Source: Desulfofustis sp.
Lineage (GTDB): Bacteria > Desulfobacterota > Desulfobulbia > Desulfobulbales > Desulfocapsaceae
DNA: 23,568 nt
NCBI GenBank assembly: GCA_029287755.1
Contig: JARFQM010000234.1
Coordinates: forward strand, 1 to 23,568
Reading direction: 5' to 3'
The notes under the pieces are model-generated. The model worked only from the letters and a program-made list of their open reading frames with translations, was not told the DNA's origin and searched no databases. The translations under genes and the position numbers were made by a program. Shown here piece by piece: positions 1 through 7,921 of the stretch. Numbering within the stretch: position 1 is the stretch's first letter; each line of letters begins with the position of its first letter.

Positions 1-837
1 CGCAAGCACCTGTCGATGATCAAGGGCGGCCGCCTTCTGAAGAGTCTGGCCCCGGCCCGCTCGGTCAATTTCATTCTCTCCGACGTGGTCGGCGATGCGC
101 TCTCCAGTATTGCCTCCGGGGTCACCTGCAGTGATCCGACAACCTATGGCGACGCCTGGAAAATATTGGCAAAGTACCAGATAGAAAGCCGCATTCCGGA
201 GCCGGTTCGCCGTATGCTGGAAAGCGGGCTCAGAGGGGAAGTGGAGGAGACCTTGAAACCGGGTCATGAGGCCCTGGCACTGACTGAAAATATCCTCATA
301 GGAACCAATACGGGTGCCTTGAATGCTGCGGCCGAGGAGGCCAGGCGACGGGGCTATGAAGTGGTGCGCCTGACCAGTAGAATTGTCGGCGAAGCCAAAG
401 AGGTTGCCAAGATTCTGGCGGGCATCGCCATCGATTGCGCGGTACAGTCCACCCTTGCCCGTCCGCCGTTCTGTATTCTCTCGGGAGGGGAGCCGGTGGT
501 ACAGATCAGGGGAGGCGGCAAAGGGGGGCGAAACCAGGAAATGGCCCTGGCCTACCTGATGGAAATGGAGCGGCACGAAGCGCTCTGCTCCGAGGTTTCC
601 TTTCTGGCCGCTTCAACCGACGGCAACGATGGACCGACTGATGCGGCAGGGGCTTTTGCCGATCTGGAACTGCTGGATCGGGCGAGGTCGGCACAACTTG
701 ATCTGGGTGCCTATCTGAACGACAACGACTCGTACCATTTTTACGAGAAAATAGGTGGTCTGCTGAAAACCGGTCCGACCAACACCAATGTGTGCGATCT
801 GCACCTATCCCTTGTGGTACCCAAAGGTGCTGACTGA
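1..837 (+). CDS. Glycerate 2-kinase, MOFRL family (5'-truncated by window edge)
   Basis: This is the C-terminal part of a glycerate 2-kinase (also annotated hydroxypyruvate reductase/TtuD), which phosphorylates D-glycerate to 2-phosphoglycerate in the cytoplasm. The frame is open from base 1 and reads RKHLSMIKGGRLL, a signature that lies in the middle of full-length proteins of about 420-450 residues, so the ATG at 16 is internal and not the start. The last ~120 residues match the MOFRL domain: GGEPVVQIRGGGKGGRNQE followed by the STDGNDGPTDAAGA motif. It lies 12 bp upstream of the NlpC/P60 lipoprotein gene on the same strand, so the two may be co-transcribed. The family assignment is from motif recognition; physiological direction and substrate are inferred. 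Confidence 0.9.
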   Translation, partial: RKHLSMIKGGRLLKSLAPARSVNFILSDVVGDALSSIASGVTCSDPTTYGDAWKILAKYQIESRIPEPVRRMLESGLRGEVEETLKPGHEALALTENILIGTNTGALNAAAEEARRRGYEVVRLTSRIVGEAKEVAKILAGIAIDCAVQSTLARPPFCILSGGEPVVQIRGGGKGGRNQEMALAYLMEMERHEALCSEVSFLAASTDGNDGPTDAAGAFADLELLDRARSAQLDLGAYLNDNDSYHFYEKIGGLLKTGPTNTNVCDLHLSLVVPKGAD

Positions 838-849
838 TATCGGAAGACC

Positions 850-1383
850 ATGAAACCGCCTCTCACCAGAACGCTGACCCGAAAACTCAGCCGGCCGGGC
901 GACTCCACGGTGATCGTGCTGCTGGCGCTCGCGGTGCTCGCCCTGGTTGGAGGGTGTGGCCGGCAGACCGTGGAGCCGCCGGTGAGGCTTCCCTCGCTGG
1001 GGTTGAGTCAGGCTGAAGTAAAAACCCGTTTGTTGAGCCAGTATGTTACCTGGCAGGGGGTGCCCTATCGCAACGGGGGGCAGAGCAGAAAGGGCATAGA
1101 TTGTTCGGCTTTCGTGCAGCTTACCTATCAACAGAAGTTCGGGATCAAGCTGCCCAGAACCACCTGGCAGCAGGCGGGCCTCGGCGGCCTTGTTGCCGGT
1201 TCGGGACTGCGACCGGGGGATCTGATATTTTTCAAGACCGGGTGGAATGACCGTCATATCGGTATCTACCTGGAGAAGTACCGCTTTCTCCACGTTTCGA
1301 CGACCGTGGGCGTGACTATCTCAAAAATCACCGATCCTTACTGGTATGAGCGATACTGGCAGGCCCGGCGGCTATTCAATTAG
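850..1383 (+). CDS. NlpC/P60-family cysteine peptidase lipoprotein
   Basis: This 177-residue protein is a predicted outer-envelope lipoprotein that cleaves peptidoglycan stem peptides. The N-terminus is basic, then hydrophobic (VIVLLALAVLALVGGC), ending in a lipobox LVGGC with Cys36 as the lipidated residue. The NlpC/P60 domain occupies roughly residues 52-175: catalytic Cys in GIDCSAFVQ, first His in DRHIGIYL, then a polar residue region FLHVST. A GGAAG ribosome binding site lies just before the ATG. Length fits single-domain Spr/NlpC-type endopeptidases of about 150-190 residues. It follows the glycerate kinase by 12 bp and its stop codon abuts the next gene. The family call is firm; the exact peptide bond cut cannot be read from sequence. 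Confidence 0.9.
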   Translation: MKPPLTRTLTRKLSRPGDSTVIVLLALAVLALVGGCGRQTVEPPVRLPSLGLSQAEVKTRLLSQYVTWQGVPYRNGGQSRKGIDCSAFVQLTYQQKFGIKLPRTTWQQAGLGGLVAGSGLRPGDLIFFKTGWNDRHIGIYLEKYRFLHVSTTVGVTISKITDPYWYERYWQARRLFN

Positions 1384-1395
1384 GTGGGACTGGAG

Positions 1396-2550
1396 ATGGA
1401 TCTCTCGCGACTGGACATTTTGATCTACGGCCACGACGGCAGAGGGCTCGGACACGTGAGCAGATCGGCTGCCATCGGCATGGCGCTGAGAAGGATCTAC
1501 CCTCATCTTAAAGTGTGTCTGCTCACCGGCTGCCCCCTTACCCAGGAGCTGATCGGCGAGGTGGAGCTGGACTGGATTAAACTGCCGGCTTACGATACCG
1601 TGGTGATCGACGGCAGATCAAGCGGGATCGAGGGACCGGGAGGATTTGAAGATAAAGAGCTTGGGCACCTGCGGGCCGAACAAATCCGTCAGCTGGTGGC
1701 GCTCTACAGGCCGAGGCTGGTTCTGGCGGATCATACCCCCCAGGGAAAGCACCGGGAACTGATCCCCGCGCTCGAGTACGAAACAGACGATCCCCCTCTC
1801 TGGGTATTAGGCATGCGCGGTGTTGTCGGTTCGGTTGCCCAGGTTGGCTCCGAGCTGGCACCCGATCTCTACCGCCGCTATTACCGCGCCCTGCTCTGGT
1901 ATGGCGACAGCACGGTCCTGGGGGGCGACCACCTGCACACCTTAGAGACGCGCTTCGCCACCGAGCCCCTGGAATGCGGCTATGTCTCGAGGCTGATAGA
2001 GCTGGTTTCGGTCGCTCACCCAGCGGTCGTGCACCGCTATGGCTGCACCGTATCGATTCCCTGGTTTGGGGAGTACACCGAAAGATTTTTCGACCGTTTG
2101 ATTGAGGCCATTGGCTTGGTGGGACCCGATTACGGACGGTTTCGCATATTTGTGGGGGGGGACGACCCTGCAGTTTACCAGCAGAGACTGGAGGGCCTCG
2201 ATTTCTGCTCGCTTGAACGCTTTGGATCGCAGTATGTCGAGGCGCTCTGCAGTTCCAGAAGCGCCATTGTGTTCGGCGGCTATAATTCGCTGGTCGATGT
2301 GCTGTCCCTTGGAATTCCGGCCCTGGCCGTGATGCGGGACATGCAGGACCGGGAGCAGCAGGACCATCTCAAGACGCTCATCCGCTCGGTGGGCAACAGG
2401 CTGACAGCCACCCTGGAAAATGAATGCAGCGTGGAGCAACTCTATACCATGCTGGTCGATCGGATGAAGACCGACATCGATCCCTTCGCACTGCCGGTCA
2501 ATCTTGGCGGGGCGGAAAAGGCAGCCAGGTCTCTGGCCGCTCTGCTGTGA
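1396..2550 (+). CDS. Predicted glycosyltransferase, COG4671/MurG-like GT-B fold
   Basis: The protein is a cytoplasmic or membrane-associated predicted glycosyltransferase of the COG4671 type. The N-terminal motif YGHDGRGLGHVSRS is the glycine-rich acceptor-side loop seen in MurG-like GT-B enzymes, and the C-terminal FGGYNSLVDVLSLGIPALAV followed by DREQQDH matches the nucleotide-sugar side of that fold. I chose ATG 1396 (384 aa) because GGTGGG lies 7 nt upstream; a GTG at 1384, directly after the preceding stop, would add four residues and is possible. Gene order with glycerate kinase and an NlpC lipoprotein gives no clear pathway. Sugar donor and acceptor are unknown. Confidence 0.75.
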   Translation: MDLSRLDILIYGHDGRGLGHVSRSAAIGMALRRIYPHLKVCLLTGCPLTQELIGEVELDWIKLPAYDTVVIDGRSSGIEGPGGFEDKELGHLRAEQIRQLVALYRPRLVLADHTPQGKHRELIPALEYETDDPPLWVLGMRGVVGSVAQVGSELAPDLYRRYYRALLWYGDSTVLGGDHLHTLETRFATEPLECGYVSRLIELVSVAHPAVVHRYGCTVSIPWFGEYTERFFDRLIEAIGLVGPDYGRFRIFVGGDDPAVYQQRLEGLDFCSLERFGSQYVEALCSSRSAIVFGGYNSLVDVLSLGIPALAVMRDMQDREQQDHLKTLIRSVGNRLTATLENECSVEQLYTMLVDRMKTDIDPFALPVNLGGAEKAARSLAALL

Positions 2551-2647
2551 AGCAAGTGCGGGGATCACTGATTTTGCTTGTTCGGTCCACTAAACTTTTG
2601 TAGGTTTTGGCAAGCATATGAGATTAATTTCGGGAGCTGACCGGTAG

Positions 2648-4939
2648 ATGTCTGAAGTCATTGTTTTTACCAGCGGCAAGGGTGGGGTGGGCAAGTCGAA
2701 CCTGTGTCTCAATACCGCCCTGCAACTCACCGCTCTCCAGTATCGGAGCTGTCTGTTCGACGGTGATCTGGGACTGGCAAATGTCAATATCCTGCTTGGC
2801 ATTGAGCAGGAATACACCCTCGATGACCTCCTTTTCAACGACAAATCGATCGATGAGATACTGGTTCATACCGGCTATGGATTCGATATCATTCCGGGCA
2901 GCTCCGGCGTTGAACAGATTGCCAATCTGACCGCTGAACAGCTGCAAACCCTGATAGCGGCGCTGACCAGTGTCGCTGATTACGATTATTTTCTGATCGA
3001 TACCGCCTCGGGAATTTCCCGAAGCGTGATTTCCTTCTGCATGGCCGCCCAGCAGACCGTCATCGTCATCACTCGGGAGGCCACCTCCCTGACCGATGCC
3101 TATGCCTTGCTGAAAATTCTCAGCGTCAAAAAATATCAGGGGGCGGTTCGGGTACTGATCAACGACTGCGATTCCATCCCCCAGGCCAAAAGTACCTATC
3201 TCAGGTATAAGAAGGTAGTTGATAAACACCTCGATATTGCTATTTCCCCAGCCGGGATCGTGCTCCACGATGATCATTTTGAGCGGGCGGTGGTGCAGCA
3301 GAAGCCGCTGCTCGAACTCTACCCCGAATCGATCGGCGCCCAATGCATCAAAGCGTTTGTCTCCAACCTGGTCGGTGCGACCGGACCTGGTTCGGAAAGC
3401 GGGGGGTTGTCGCAATTCTGGCAGCGCTATCTTGCCCAGATTGCCGAAATTGTTCCTGATAATCGGCATCAGGGAGCAGGTGGCGCGGACCAGGAACAGG
3501 ACAGGGTAGACCAGGCCTCCGGCCCCGTCTTCGGGCCCATTGCGGCAGCATCGCTGGGCTACGATCAGGCGGACACGTCAAAGCCAGGAGAGATTGCTGC
3601 CGCGATGTTTGGCGCCGGAGGGTTCGCTGATATAGGCTCCAGTGCACCGGCCCTGCTCGCTCCCATCTTCAAGCGTTTGAATCAGGGTGAGATCTCGGCT
3701 GCCGAACTGCGTCAGCTCATCATCGTCGATCCGGGTCTGACTTTTCAGGCCCTGCGCCTGTTGAACCTTGATGAGGTTGCTCCCCAGGGCCATATTCAGA
3801 ATCTGGATGAGTTGACCCGGGGGTTGAAGGAGGAGGATCTTCAGCCCATGCTGCTTCAGGCCGCCCTGAGAAGTGGAAGTGGCGCGGCTGCCGGCAGGAA
3901 CGACAGCGAAGGCCTGCAAGAGTGGAGCGACAGCTATCGCTGCGCTGTGCTGGCCAGAGAAATCAGCCTGGCGGTTTCGTTTGGATTTCCTGATGACGCC
4001 TATCTTGGCGGCCTGCTGCTCGATATCGGCTGCCCGACGGCTGCAGGAAGTGGTGAACCTGCGGGTGGAGCGGCCGATCACGCGGTGCGTGGTGCCGAAC
4101 TGTTGCAGTCGCTCGGACTCAACCCGATGATCTGCGATGCGGTACGCTTTCATCATCATCCGCCATTCGAGGTGGGGACCGCCTTCAATTTGGTCAGAAT
4201 AGTCTATGCGGCGCACGCACTTGTCCATGGTGCTGAATCTGAGGAGGCCCTCTCTGAAACCATCGGTGTGGTGGAGGGACTGATCGATTTAAGCGGGGAG
4301 CAGATTTTAACACTGCTTGACACAGCAATGGAAATGACAGCCCGGACGGCCGCCTGGCTCGATCTCAGCCTTTCCGCCGCCACTGACCCGGAGAGCAGCA
4401 ACACACAATACGGCAGCCTCTGTGGGTACCTGCTCGACAACCTGCTGACCCGGACCATTATGTCTCCTTTGAGCCGGCCTGCTTCGCTTGAAGACTGGGT
4501 ACGCAATTTTCATCGCAGCTGCACCTTGTTGGCCGGAATCAGAAGAATTATCTGCCTGGTGGCGGATACTGCCAATGAGCACCTCACCGCCATAGGTTTT
4601 GCCGGCTGCTTTTGTGCTGAGTACCTGGATAACATCGTCATTTCTACCGACAACAGTACCAGCCTGGTAAGCCAGGTTTATACAACCGGAACTCCAATGA
4701 TTGGGGATTTGTATGGGGAATCCACGCTTAGCCTCGGTGATCGGCAGCTGGGAAGTTTATTGGGGGGCAGCAGGATGGTCTGCCTTCCCCTGAAAGCCGA
4801 TGGAAAACCGGTGGCCCTGATGGTCTACGCTCCGGACGAAGTGCAGACGGCCGCACTCGACAGACAGATGAGCACGCTTCTCACTCTCGGTACCAGGGCC
4901 GCTGAAGACCTGGAGGTTCTCAGGACTGCAGAGCACTGA
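2648..4939 (+). CDS. MinD/FlhG-like ATPase fused to HDOD and GAF-like domains
   Basis: This 763-residue protein has three parts. Residues 1 to about 245 are a MinD/ParA-superfamily ATPase closest in style to FlhG/FleN: deviant Walker A SGKGGVGKS (9-17), GDLGLANVNILLG, and FLIDTASGIS as the Walker B/switch region. After a linker of about 90 residues rich in Gly, Ala and Gln, residues ~335-575 form an HDOD domain (LLAPIFKRLNQGEIS, IIVDPGLTFQALRLLN, AYLGGLLLDIG, RFHHHPPFE). The HD pair is lost (LLLD where the kinase paralogue at 16480 has LLHD), so a signalling scaffold is likelier than a hydrolase. Residues ~604-755 look like a GAF domain. No flagellar genes are nearby. The start is fixed by the Walker motif; GGGAG sits 11 nt before the ATG. 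It is convergent with the small membrane genes, with only 4 bp between stop codons and no visible terminator. Confidence 0.85.
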   Translation: MSEVIVFTSGKGGVGKSNLCLNTALQLTALQYRSCLFDGDLGLANVNILLGIEQEYTLDDLLFNDKSIDEILVHTGYGFDIIPGSSGVEQIANLTAEQLQTLIAALTSVADYDYFLIDTASGISRSVISFCMAAQQTVIVITREATSLTDAYALLKILSVKKYQGAVRVLINDCDSIPQAKSTYLRYKKVVDKHLDIAISPAGIVLHDDHFERAVVQQKPLLELYPESIGAQCIKAFVSNLVGATGPGSESGGLSQFWQRYLAQIAEIVPDNRHQGAGGADQEQDRVDQASGPVFGPIAAASLGYDQADTSKPGEIAAAMFGAGGFADIGSSAPALLAPIFKRLNQGEISAAELRQLIIVDPGLTFQALRLLNLDEVAPQGHIQNLDELTRGLKEEDLQPMLLQAALRSGSGAAAGRNDSEGLQEWSDSYRCAVLAREISLAVSFGFPDDAYLGGLLLDIGCPTAAGSGEPAGGAADHAVRGAELLQSLGLNPMICDAVRFHHHPPFEVGTAFNLVRIVYAAHALVHGAESEEALSETIGVVEGLIDLSGEQILTLLDTAMEMTARTAAWLDLSLSAATDPESSNTQYGSLCGYLLDNLLTRTIMSPLSRPASLEDWVRNFHRSCTLLAGIRRIICLVADTANEHLTAIGFAGCFCAEYLDNIVISTDNSTSLVSQVYTTGTPMIGDLYGESTLSLGDRQLGSLLGGSRMVCLPLKADGKPVALMVYAPDEVQTAALDRQMSTLLTLGTRAAEDLEVLRTAEH

Positions 4940-4943
4940 TACC

Positions 4944-5255
4944 TCACCCCCCGCTCACTTTCCTGGTCTCAACCTCGTTCACGTCTTTATTCACATATTT
5001 AAAGAACAGCGGAAAGGCGACGAAGAAGGCAACGCAGATCAGGTATTCGACGCCTTTGATATGGCTGTAGAAGTCGACCAGGGTGTGGGTGGGTTTGACC
5101 ACACCGGTGGCGATCAGATATTGCCGAAGCAGCTCGGTGAGTTGCCAGTCGGCCTGCTTCAGGCCTGCCGTGAAGGCCAGCAGCGACCAGATACCTATGG
5201 TGACGCCGGTAATGAGCACCACGGCAAAGAGGGAGGCTTTGATGGCGATTTTCAT
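4944..5255 (-). CDS. Small two-helix membrane protein
   Basis: A 103-residue protein I do not recognise. It has two hydrophobic segments, roughly residues 7-30 and 69-86, separated by a ~38-residue loop that contains Trp37, His57 and His65; the C-terminus is charged (KYVNKDVNEVETRK). AGGAG lies 7 nt before the ATG, which supports the start. It is 23 bp downstream of the 65-residue membrane gene and the pair follows the cytochrome/FeS/NrfD genes on the same strand, so a role as accessory subunits of that membrane redox complex is inferred. Loop histidines could in principle bind haem, but no haem motif is present. It is not a shadow of the + strand: the only competing frames are short and lack ribosome binding sites. 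Confidence 0.7.
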   Translation of the reverse strand: MKIAIKASLFAVVLITGVTIGIWSLLAFTAGLKQADWQLTELLRQYLIATGVVKPTHTLVDFYSHIKGVEYLICVAFFVAFPLFFKYVNKDVNEVETRKVSGG

Positions 5256-5278
5256 TGACGTTCTCCTCTGGCGATAAC

Positions 5279-5476
5279 CTAGAAGCCGGTGATGGCGGTG
5301 ATATACCCTCTGACCACTGCAGTCAGACCCTGACTGAAGAGCGCCGAGGCCAGACAGGCAAAGGCCCAGACACCAATGACCAGGGCAGAAGCCGAAGCCA
5401 CGGTCATCAGAATGCTCAGCAGGTCGTGGGTTACTTCGGTTTCAGTGGTTCGCGTCGAATCAACTATGGTTTTCAT
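5279..5476 (-). CDS. Small one-helix membrane protein
   Basis: A 65-residue protein with a polar N-terminus (MKTIVDSTRTTETEVTHD) and one long hydrophobic segment, residues ~19-48 (LLSILMTVASASALVIGVWAF onward), then a short amphipathic tail. A strong GGGAGG precedes the ATG with ~5 nt spacing. It is the first gene after the sigma-54-like promoter at 5540-5555 and is followed 23 bp later by the 103-residue membrane gene. Small single-helix subunits occur in Hmc-type complexes, but I cannot align this one to a named subunit. Membership in the redox complex is inference from position and shared promoter type. Confidence 0.7.
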   Translation of the reverse strand: MKTIVDSTRTTETEVTHDLLSILMTVASASALVIGVWAFACLASALFSQGLTAVVRGYITAITGF

Positions 5477-5539
5477 GACATCCTCCCAGGCGTTGAGGTT
5501 AGGGTGCAGGAAGTACGATCCTGCTCTTACCTGGGTTAG

Positions 5540-5555
5540 TGCATCAGGGATGCCA
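5540..5555 (-). promoter_or_regulatory. Predicted sigma-54 (-24/-12) promoter for small membrane genes
   Basis: On the minus strand the sequence reads TGGCATCCCTGATGCA, with GG at -24 and GC at -12 separated by exactly 10 nt; the consensus is TGGCAC-N5-TTGCA. The predicted transcription start near 5530 gives a ~54-nt leader before the ATG at 5476. The core is almost the same as the element at 11207-11222. A degenerate copy of the putative activator dyad lies ~180 bp upstream at 5701-5718, a normal distance for an enhancer-binding protein. Confidence 0.6.
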
Positions 5556-5700
5556 GTTTGCCCGCCTGGCGCGGCCCGATAGTTTTTTCTTAACTAGCTG
5601 CAATTAAACATTTTATTCTCCGTCTATGGAAAACCGGGTACAGACGCCCTGCCGACCTGCTTCAGCTCTGTTTCAGCCGGCGAAAAAGCGTCGCATCACT

Positions 5701-5718
5701 TACCACACTAGTGTCGGC
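5701..5718. promoter_or_regulatory. Degenerate copy of putative activator-binding dyad
   Basis: The core CACTAGTG sits inside the perfect palindrome ACACTAGTGT at 5705-5714. Against the proposed 18-bp consensus TGCnnCACwwGTGnnGCA it keeps the CAC/GTG core and three of six outer positions. It lies between the NrfD-like gene stop at 5752 and the sigma-54-like promoter at 5540-5555. It is weaker than the three other copies, so assignment rests partly on position. Confidence 0.4.
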
Positions 5719-5751
5719 GCTTGTGGTGGATAGGTGGGTGGGGGGCCGGGC

Positions 5752-6996
5752 TTATTCCCGCCAGCGGAACAGCACCGGAATACGGTAGAGAATGAAGCGA
5801 TAGACGATGAAATAGAAACCGAGCACCGTGAGCACGACCCAGAGCTCTTTCCAGTACGGTATTTCCTGATGCAGCCGGTAGTTGTAGCAGATCAGGACTG
5901 TATTGAGACGATTCCAGACGATGCCGGCCACCGCCAGCAGCGCTCCCCAGCGCACCATGGTGACGCGGCTGTGGCGCACCCCGTAAGCGAAAATAACCAG
6001 CGGTACCACCGTACCCAGACCAAGTTCGAGCAGATAATAGAGGCCCCAGCCGGAGATCAGCAGCAGCCATTCCTGGTCGTGGGCAATGGCGACCAGTTTA
6101 ATCACCAGATAAGTGATCATCGCCGTGGCAGCGCCCTTTGCCAGTCCCAGGGTAATGTTGTCAAGGGTCAAGAGAAAACGGCGGTCGCAGCGCCAGGTCA
6201 TGGTATGCCTGACCAGCCAGGAGACGACGATCACCATGCACAGTCCCGCAAAGATGGACGACACGAAGAAATGCAGCCACTGAAATTCCGGGGCTATCCA
6301 TAAGGGGTGAATCTTTGCCGGTGCATAGCAGAACAGGGCACCGAGCGCACCCTGATGCAGAGTCGAAAGAATGATGCCGGCGATGGTGAGCCCCAGGGTG
6401 ATTTTCTTTATGAATCTTTTCAGGCCGGGCCAGTCCGCCCATTCGGATACCGCAGGCAGCATCTCGGCGACCTGGACCGAGAGGTAGGTGGCGACGTGCC
6501 AGGCGACAAGAAAGAGAACTGCGGCGGGCCCGAAAGAGACGACCATTGGATAGGTCAGGCGCCAGGGCATGCCCAGATCGACGAGCAGAAAGACCACGGC
6601 AAAGAAGTAGCCGAGTAACCCGTTGAGCAGAGCCAGCCGCTCTATGGGGAGAAAATCATCACGCCGGAAGATTTCCACCGTCGTACTGAGCAGAAATCCG
6701 GAGGCGGACAGCGGCACCATGCCGAATAGGCCGAAACCGAGGAGGATTCCCCACGGGTAGTCCTGGGAGCCATGGGTGATTGCCTGCAGGCCAAATAGAT
6801 AGCGTTGGCAGAGGAGCGGGATGCCGATCGCAAGTATGAGGCCGAGGATCCAGTTAACCGGGTTGGTCAGAAGCAGGCCCAGGTATTTTCGGGTCGATAA
6901 GCCAAGAAAAATTTTGTCCAGCAATCCCTGGCGGGAACCGGAAACGATGGTGGTTCGACCGACCGCATCTGTCAGATTACCGCTCACTGGTTTCAT
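5752..6996 (-). CDS. NrfD/HmcC/DsrP-family membrane quinone-interacting subunit
   Basis: A 414-residue polytopic inner-membrane protein with about ten hydrophobic helices. The motif GIILSTLHQGALGALF in the middle of the chain and WNRLNTVLICYNY near the C-terminus are typical of the HmcC/DsrP/HybB branch of the NrfD superfamily. These proteins exchange electrons between membrane quinone and a partner FeS protein. The ATG at 6996 overlaps the 3' end of the ferredoxin gene by 20 bp, a strong sign of coupled translation and a physical partnership. Length fits the family (about 380-420). It is the last large gene of the operon; no clear terminator follows, so read-through to the small membrane genes is possible. 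Confidence 0.9.
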   Translation of the reverse strand: MKPVSGNLTDAVGRTTIVSGSRQGLLDKIFLGLSTRKYLGLLLTNPVNWILGLILAIGIPLLCQRYLFGLQAITHGSQDYPWGILLGFGLFGMVPLSASGFLLSTTVEIFRRDDFLPIERLALLNGLLGYFFAVVFLLVDLGMPWRLTYPMVVSFGPAAVLFLVAWHVATYLSVQVAEMLPAVSEWADWPGLKRFIKKITLGLTIAGIILSTLHQGALGALFCYAPAKIHPLWIAPEFQWLHFFVSSIFAGLCMVIVVSWLVRHTMTWRCDRRFLLTLDNITLGLAKGAATAMITYLVIKLVAIAHDQEWLLLISGWGLYYLLELGLGTVVPLVIFAYGVRHSRVTMVRWGALLAVAGIVWNRLNTVLICYNYRLHQEIPYWKELWVVLTVLGFYFIVYRFILYRIPVLFRWRE

Positions 6997-7921
6997 CGCT
7001 CACATCCTCGTGATCATTTGTGTTTTTCTGTGCCTTGTTGCCCCTGGCCAGCAGGTAGATGCCGGCAAAGAGACCGGGCCAGATGGTCAGGACCATGGGC
7101 ACCACGGCCAGAAAATCCTTGACGTAATTAAGTATCGGCTGCCGGGGAACGTGAATATCGAACCCCGCCTGCTCGAAGGGTACGGGTGAGATATAGAGCC
7201 ATGAGGTGCCGCCGGCTTCGAATTCCCCATAAACCGCCTTCTCATATCTGCCGGGGGTATCCCGTATCCGTTTTCTAGCGACCCTGAGTAAATCGTTTCT
7301 ATAACCGAAGGTGAGCGCTTCCATCGGGCAGGCCTCAACGCAGGCCGGCGGCCTTCCCCTGCTCAGTCGGGTGGCAAAGCAGAAATTGCATTTCATGATC
7401 CGCGGCTCGAAGGCACTGTCGTATTTGAAGGCCGGAATCGAAAAGGGGCAGGCCACCATGCAGGTCCTGCAGCCCACACAGACATCGGCGTCATAAATAA
7501 CCGCGCCTTCCGGCGTTTTGGTGTAGGCGTTGACAAAACAGGCGGTCAGGCAGGCCGGTTCCAGACAATGGTTGCATTGGGTTTTCTTGAAAAGCGGATG
7601 CGTCACAAGCGGTGACTCATGGCGGTTTACCACGGTATACGCGTTCTGGTCGGTTCTGCGCATCCCCTGCTGCTGCTGATCCAGCAGCTGGTAATTATCA
7701 ACCAGGCCGGCAGGAGGAGCGAGCCCATGCTCCCGGCTGCAGGCCACTTCACAACTGCGGCAGCCGACACACCTGCTCAAGTCCACCAGTACTCCCCTGT
7801 TGGTCTCGTAGCCCAGAAAATCATGCGCCGCGCTTTTCCGTGCAGGCGCCATGGAGACCGTCGAAGCCATGGCGGCGACCATTCCCTTGAGTAACCTACG
7901 TCTGCTGATTTTGGCTCTCAT
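6977..7921 (-). CDS. Tat-exported four-cluster ferredoxin subunit with C-terminal membrane anchor (HmcB/DsrO-like)
   Basis: I place the start at 7921 (314 aa): this ATG overlaps the cytochrome stop as ATGA, has AGGAG 5 nt upstream, and puts the twin-arginine motif SRRRLLK at residues 6-12. A frame open to 8044 would bury the signal peptide. Sixteen cysteines form four [4Fe-4S] motifs: 51/54/57/61, 116/119/124/128, 148/151/154/158 and 178/181/194/198, the DMSO-reductase-B/NrfC pattern. A hydrophobic helix at ~268-291 anchors the C-terminus, as in HmcB. Predicted role: periplasmic electron wire between the pentahaem cytochrome (upstream gene) and the NrfD-like quinone subunit (downstream gene, 20-bp overlap). 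Direction of electron flow is not evident. Confidence 0.9.
   Translation of the reverse strand: MRAKISRRRLLKGMVAAMASTVSMAPARKSAAHDFLGYETNRGVLVDLSRCVGCRSCEVACSREHGLAPPAGLVDNYQLLDQQQQGMRRTDQNAYTVVNRHESPLVTHPLFKKTQCNHCLEPACLTACFVNAYTKTPEGAVIYDADVCVGCRTCMVACPFSIPAFKYDSAFEPRIMKCNFCFATRLSRGRPPACVEACPMEALTFGYRNDLLRVARKRIRDTPGRYEKAVYGEFEAGGTSWLYISPVPFEQAGFDIHVPRQPILNYVKDFLAVVPMVLTIWPGLFAGIYLLARGNKAQKNTNDHEDVSDETSER

Noticed and set aside
4940..4943. Bidirectional terminator between the convergent ATPase-HDOD gene and small membrane gene
   Set aside because: The stops are only 4 bp apart and no stem-loop with a T-run is present around them.
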